Positions 8,163 through 10,000 of a stretch of DNA of 10,000 nt are shown piece after piece. Origin of the DNA: Salpingoeca rosetta (Eukaryota; Opisthokonta; Choanoflagellata; Craspedida; Salpingoecidae); assembly GCF_000188695.1 (NCBI RefSeq), contig NW_004754911.1, positions 1,149,749 through 1,159,748 of the forward strand. The letters are read 5' to 3'. Each line of letters opens with the position of its first letter. Positions within the stretch are counted from its first letter, which is position 1. The notes under the pieces are model-generated. The model saw only the letters and a list, made by a program, of their open reading frames with translations, had not been told where the DNA came from and did not search any database. The translations under genes were made by a program, and so were the position numbers.

Positions 8163-8191
8163 GTCTTCACCATGACCAGGGGCAAAACTAG
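4486..8191 (+). CDS. Gln/His-rich atypical bZIP-like transcription factor, 4 exons
   Basis: Proposed coding exons are 4486-6861, 7029-7109, 7261-7369 and 7785-8191 (stop TAG 8189-8191), about 990 residues. All junctions keep frame: phase 0, 0 and 1. The first in-frame ATG is at 4486; the frame extends upstream without another ATG. Exon 1 is dominated by Gln and His: H7 at residues 153-159, Q15 at 168-182, D7 at 249-255, Q22 at 509-530. Near its end, residues 740-756 (RKHQGRIKSKRYRERKK) align with a bZIP basic region of the fungal AP-1/Yap style. Arg752 lies ten residues before Leu762, and Leu769 follows, as in N-x7-R-x9-L. The invariant Asn is Gly744. The zipper is short: heptad position 776 is Thr and 783 is Arg. 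Exons 2-4 add a charged helical part (residues about 820-880) with a second basic segment at 838-852, then another Q/H-rich tract. The tail from about 928 is doubtful, because translating the (CA)n run gives His-Thr repeats. A nuclear DNA-binding regulator is the best inference. Alternatives are a non-DNA-binding bZIP dimer partner or another helical protein. Confidence 0.7.
4987..5031 (+). repeat. (CAA)15 tract encoding Q15
   Basis: Fifteen pure CAA codons lie in exon 1 of the bZIP-like gene. Elsewhere in the exon Gln uses mixed CAG and CAA, so the uniform codon points to recent expansion by replication slippage rather than old selection for polyGln. Confidence 0.97.
6010..6075 (+). repeat. 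(CAA)22 tract encoding Q22
   Basis: Twenty-two pure CAA codons encode residues 509-530 of the bZIP-like protein. This is the longest pure trinucleotide run in the window. Length variation would keep frame. On the opposite strand it reads as Leu, Cys or Val runs, which are shadows. Confidence 0.97.
6862..7028 (+). other. Intron 1 of the bZIP-like gene
   Basis: The exon ends CAG and the intron begins with GTGTGTGTGTGTG, so the 5' splice site is the first repeat of a GT run. It ends CGTGCGTGCAG. Length is 167 bases, phase 0. It also holds a run of 11 C (6952-6962) and a second GT run (6905-6920). Removing it joins Q792 to a Thr-Phe-Pro start of exon 2, after which the frame stays open for 27 codons to a GTAAGC donor. 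Confidence 0.65.
7110..7260 (+). other. Intron 2 of the bZIP-like gene
   Basis: It starts GTAAGC after the Gln-Ala codons of exon 2 and ends CATTGTGCAG, 151 bases, phase 0. Without removal the frame meets TAA at once (7111-7113). The intron contains an 18-bp perfect palindrome at 7151-7168. Confidence 0.7.
7151..7168. other. 18-bp perfect palindrome GCTTGCATGCATGCAAGC
   Basis: A perfect inverted repeat lies inside intron 2. Its inner 14 bases (7153-7166) are identical to the palindrome at 1428-1441. Confidence 0.7.
7370..7784 (+). other. Intron 3 of the bZIP-like gene
   Basis: The donor is AAAG/GTGGGA and the acceptor is TTCTGTTGGTGCAG, 415 bases, phase 1. It joins a Glu-Glu-Lys end to Ala-Trp-Asn-Glu, continuing a charged helical segment. 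Half of it is a TG-rich minisatellite (7412-7620). This is the longest intron in the window, and repeat expansion explains the length. Confidence 0.65.
7412..7620. repeat. TG-rich minisatellite in intron 3, 6 copies
   Basis: Six copies of a core close to TGGAGGGTTCTTTTGGGCAT start near 7412, 7447, 7496, 7530, 7561 and 7601. They are separated by GT runs of different length, giving spacings of 35, 49, 34, 31 and 40. The second copy lost its GGGCAT end to a long GT run. The array grew by duplication of a unit made of core plus GT tract. Confidence 0.85.
8086..8159. repeat. (AC)37 microsatellite
   Basis: A pure AC run of 74 bases, the longest perfect repeat in the window. In the simple gene model it is translated as alternating His-Thr near the C-terminus. 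That is unlikely, because dinucleotide slippage would shift frame. It may instead be intronic or 3' UTR. Confidence 0.97.
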
Positions 8192-9458
8192 CAGCTTGTA
8201 GAAGAATCCCTGAATCCCTGAATTCACTGCTCGTGATTGACCCCCAACGCCTCGTCCTATTCGTCGTCATCATCGTGTTTTGCCGCCTGCTGGCGACTGG
8301 AGGCTGTTGTTGAAGCAGACCATACCTCCGCCGTTGGCAGGCTGAATTGAAATGAAAGTTTCACCCACGAAGACCCCAACCGCCACACAAGCCATAGAAG
8401 TCAGGCAGCAATCTAGACACTCTCGTGTTTCTTCACCGTCATCCCCATCGACAACAAAGCAAGTACTCTACTGCGACATATCCCTTCTTTGATGCCCAGC
8501 TACCATTGTCAGGTGTTTGTCGCCCCTTCACTGCCAATAGACGCCCTGTTGACCGTCCCCACGTTCGCCTCCATTGTCGTTCAGCAATGTGTGTTCCGTC
8601 TGTTCGTCAACTTTTCCCTACTTTTGCAACTCAATCGCATGTCAGCGCTGGCAAGCAACATTCTTGCCCACGTTCCTCATCTTGGTCTTGTTTCGAAGAG
8701 GGGAGGCTGGAGCGCCTGCTGGGCACGTGCATCTGTGCACATACTCGCCTTGTGCAGAAGGGGTCGCCTCCAAGCAGCCACGCGCCCCAGCGCCTTCCCC
8801 AATCACCTCCATCTCCCTCTTCACATCCCCACATGTTTGCTGTACATACAGTTTCTCAGTTCTCAGCTGCCTTGTTCCGATCCAGTGATCGCCCAGAGAC
8901 AATACACCAGTTCACTATCGTGATTCGTGTTCGAGGAAGTGCATGAGAGCAGCGCTGCGGCGCAGAAGGGGCGAAGGCGGCTTGTGACGACGGAGAGGAC
9001 AGAGAGTGTATCTGTCTGCTTGTGTAGTGTGCTTGTGCGACTGTGATACTGTGATGGAGTGTGTTGATGAGCAAGATGTTGAACAGCAGTGCAGATGCTC
9101 GTCACAAGGCGAAGAAGCAACAGGGAGTTGCGAGACGGCTTTGGTGGTGTAGGCGTGGGGCTTTCCCTTCCGCTTCTCGGCTTCTCTCGGCTTCTCTCGT
9201 TGCTTGCTTAGTTGCCTTGACCCACTCCAGCCTCTGAGCGTGCCTACCTGGCTGGACTGGGACAAAGACAAAGGAAGAAGTCAAGCAAAGTGCATTTGCA
9301 AGCTGCATGCGGTCATGTGTTGGGTGGATGAGCAGGCAGCCCTCTTCCTTCTTGCTGCCGTTGGTGTGTGCCTGTGCAGGAGTGCTTGTGCAGGAGAGCA
9401 AAGAAGAAAGAACTAACATAAAGAACGAGACGAAAGCGTTGGAGCAGGAGCGTTTCTC
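8192..9458. other. Intergenic stretch, no supported gene
   Basis: Several open frames of 60-170 codons cross 8425-9270 on both strands and overlap one another. None has a recognisable motif, a clear advantage over the others or a convincing splice context. The stretch probably holds the 3' UTR of the bZIP-like gene and the promoter of the next one. There are minor tandem repeats: GAATCCCT twice at 8204-8219, and CTTCTCTCGG-like 10-bp units at 9171-9200. No AATAAA signal was seen near 8200-8400. Confidence 0.5.
9171..9200. repeat. 10-bp tandem repeat, 3 copies
   Basis: CGCTTCTCGG, CTTCTCTCGG and CTTCTCTCGT follow each other in 10-base steps. This is a short, imperfect array with the same period as three other repeats in the window. 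Confidence 0.6.
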
Positions 9459-9650
9459 ATGTCCTTCTTGGGTTGCGGAGCTTTGCTGCTGGTTGCTGTG
9501 GGCGGTGCGGTTGTAGAAATTTGGAGCAAAGTTTCCAACAGTTATCGACAAGCGGATGAGTCAGCAACAGCGACGAAAGCAAGGAAGGAAGGACGACAAC
9601 CAACCAGACAACCGCGACGATGGACGTGCCAGACGCCGCCAAAGACGTGA
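9459..9650 (+). CDS. Small ORF with hydrophobic N-terminus, overlapping next gene
   Basis: An ATG at 9459 opens 63 codons that end at TGA 9648-9650, inside the first exon of the VTA1-like gene but in another frame. Residues about 3-21 (FLGCGALLLVAVGGAVVEI) look like a signal anchor or transmembrane segment, followed by a polar, basic tail. It could be a separate microprotein, an overlapping upstream ORF in the leader of the next gene, or chance. No homology is recognised. Confidence 0.15.
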   Translation: MSFLGCGALLLVAVGGAVVEIWSKVSNSYRQADESATATKARKEGRQPTRQPRRWTCQTPPKT

Positions 9651-9951
9651 AGGTGTGTGTGCATGTGTGTGTGTGTGTGCATGTGTGTGTGTGTGTGCAT
9701 GTGTGTGTGCATGTGTGTGTGTGTGTGTGTGGAAGAGAGAGTGAGAGAGTATGTATTTGTGAGCGTTCGTTGACGTTTGTTGACGTTCGTTGTCGTTTGT
9801 TGACGTTCGTTGTCGTTCGTTGTCGTTCGTTGTCGTCTCCACCGTTCGTTGACGTCTCCACTTGTCTGCGTCTGTGTGTCGCACATGGTGTAGCGCTTCA
9901 TCAAGACGGGTGAGGCCCTTCAAGCGCAAGCGCCGTACGCCACGTTTTGGT
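9620..9951 (+). CDS. VTA1/LIP5-like protein, first two exons (partial)
   Basis: Exon 1 is 9620-9652 (11 codons, MDVPDAAKDVK, then a GTGTGTGT donor). Exon 2 is 9894-9951 (19 codons plus one base, then GTAAGT). The gene continues past the right edge. An in-frame TGA at 9557-9559 and no ATG between it and 9620 support this start, whose context is GCGACGATGG. The joined 30 residues end PYATFW plus a T that would begin a Cys codon. They fit without gaps the N-terminus of the VTA1/LIP5 family as I know it: a short helix with Lys/Arg-Thr, then Pro, aromatic-aromatic-Cys-basic at the same spacing. VTA1 proteins bind Vps4 and ESCRT-III subunits through N-terminal MIT-like repeats and promote disassembly of ESCRT-III at endosomes. 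The match rests on few identical residues, so the family call is moderate. The splice structure is better supported. Confidence 0.5.
9653..9893 (+). other. Intron 1 of the VTA1-like gene
   Basis: It begins directly in a GTGTGTGTGCATG repeat after AAG and ends CACATGGTGTAG, 241 bases, phase 0. The first 80 bases are GT/GCATGT repeats. The rest contains a 10-bp tandem repeat. As in the bZIP-like gene, the 5' splice site lies in the repeat itself. Confidence 0.55.
9765..9861. repeat. 10-bp tandem repeat GTTCGTTGAC, 7 copies plus one
   Basis: Seven units of GTT(C/T)GTTG(A/T)C run from 9765 to 9834. Then come GTCTCCACC, one more GTTCGTTGAC (9844-9853) and GTCTCCAC. Units ending GAC followed by GT create TGACGT at 9771, 9781, 9801 and 9850. 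Confidence 0.9.
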
Positions 9952-10000
9952 GTAAGTCCGTGGCAGCATGTTCATGTGATTGATTGTGTAGGTGTGCATG

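Noticed and set aside
8425..8946. Plus-strand frame of 173 codons and an overlapping 144-codon frame
   Set aside because: Overlapping open frames in all phases, no motif, and no clear splice or start context. Probably non-coding.
9102..9551. Minus-strand frame of 149 codons
   Set aside because: It starts at a TTG, not an ATG, opposes the probable leader of the VTA1-like gene, and shows no recognisable domain.

Overview
The window looks like nuclear DNA of a unicellular eukaryote. The signs are GT..AG introns, many (GT)n/(CA)n microsatellites, long glutamine-, histidine- and asparagine-rich coding tracts, eukaryote-style spacing, and no bacterial operon, Shine-Dalgarno site or mobile element. 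The style (short TG-rich introns, low-complexity transcription-factor-like proteins, a likely ESCRT gene) fits a choanoflagellate such as Salpingoeca. That name is inference from style, not a match I could run.

Layout: (1) 1-1053, minus strand: the 5' part of an open frame of 351 codons that runs off the left edge. It encodes a Q/S/P-rich, then acidic, then K/N-rich protein that I do not recognise. (2) 1054 to about 2460: a gene-poor stretch upstream of that gene, with 10-bp tandem repeats, (CA)n and (GT)n tracts, a 14-bp palindrome and several TGACGT motifs. (3) About 2460-4123: an ambiguous region. A chain of plus-strand exons with phase-compatible splice sites can be drawn (about 2713-4123), but competing readings exist on the other strand, so it is a weak candidate only. 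(4) 4124-4485: CA-rich probable 5' UTR. (5) 4486 to about 8191, plus strand: the main gene of the window. It has four coding exons and encodes a protein of about 990 residues, very rich in Gln and His, with an atypical bZIP-like basic region and a short leucine zipper at the end of exon 1. A second basic segment lies in exons 3-4. (6) 8192-9458: no supported gene. (7) 9620 to the right edge, plus strand: the first two exons of a gene whose N-terminus resembles the VTA1/LIP5 family (ESCRT-III/Vps4 regulator). Its first intron starts directly in a (GT)n run and holds a 10-bp tandem repeat.

No shared pathway links the three genes: two encode low-complexity, probably nuclear proteins and the third probably acts in endosomal sorting. 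No prokaryotic defence system, CRISPR array, tRNA, rRNA or transposon was seen. The most notable features are the missing invariant Asn in the bZIP basic region, the repeated placement of (GT)n runs at or just after 5' splice sites, and recurring 10-bp-period tandem repeats.
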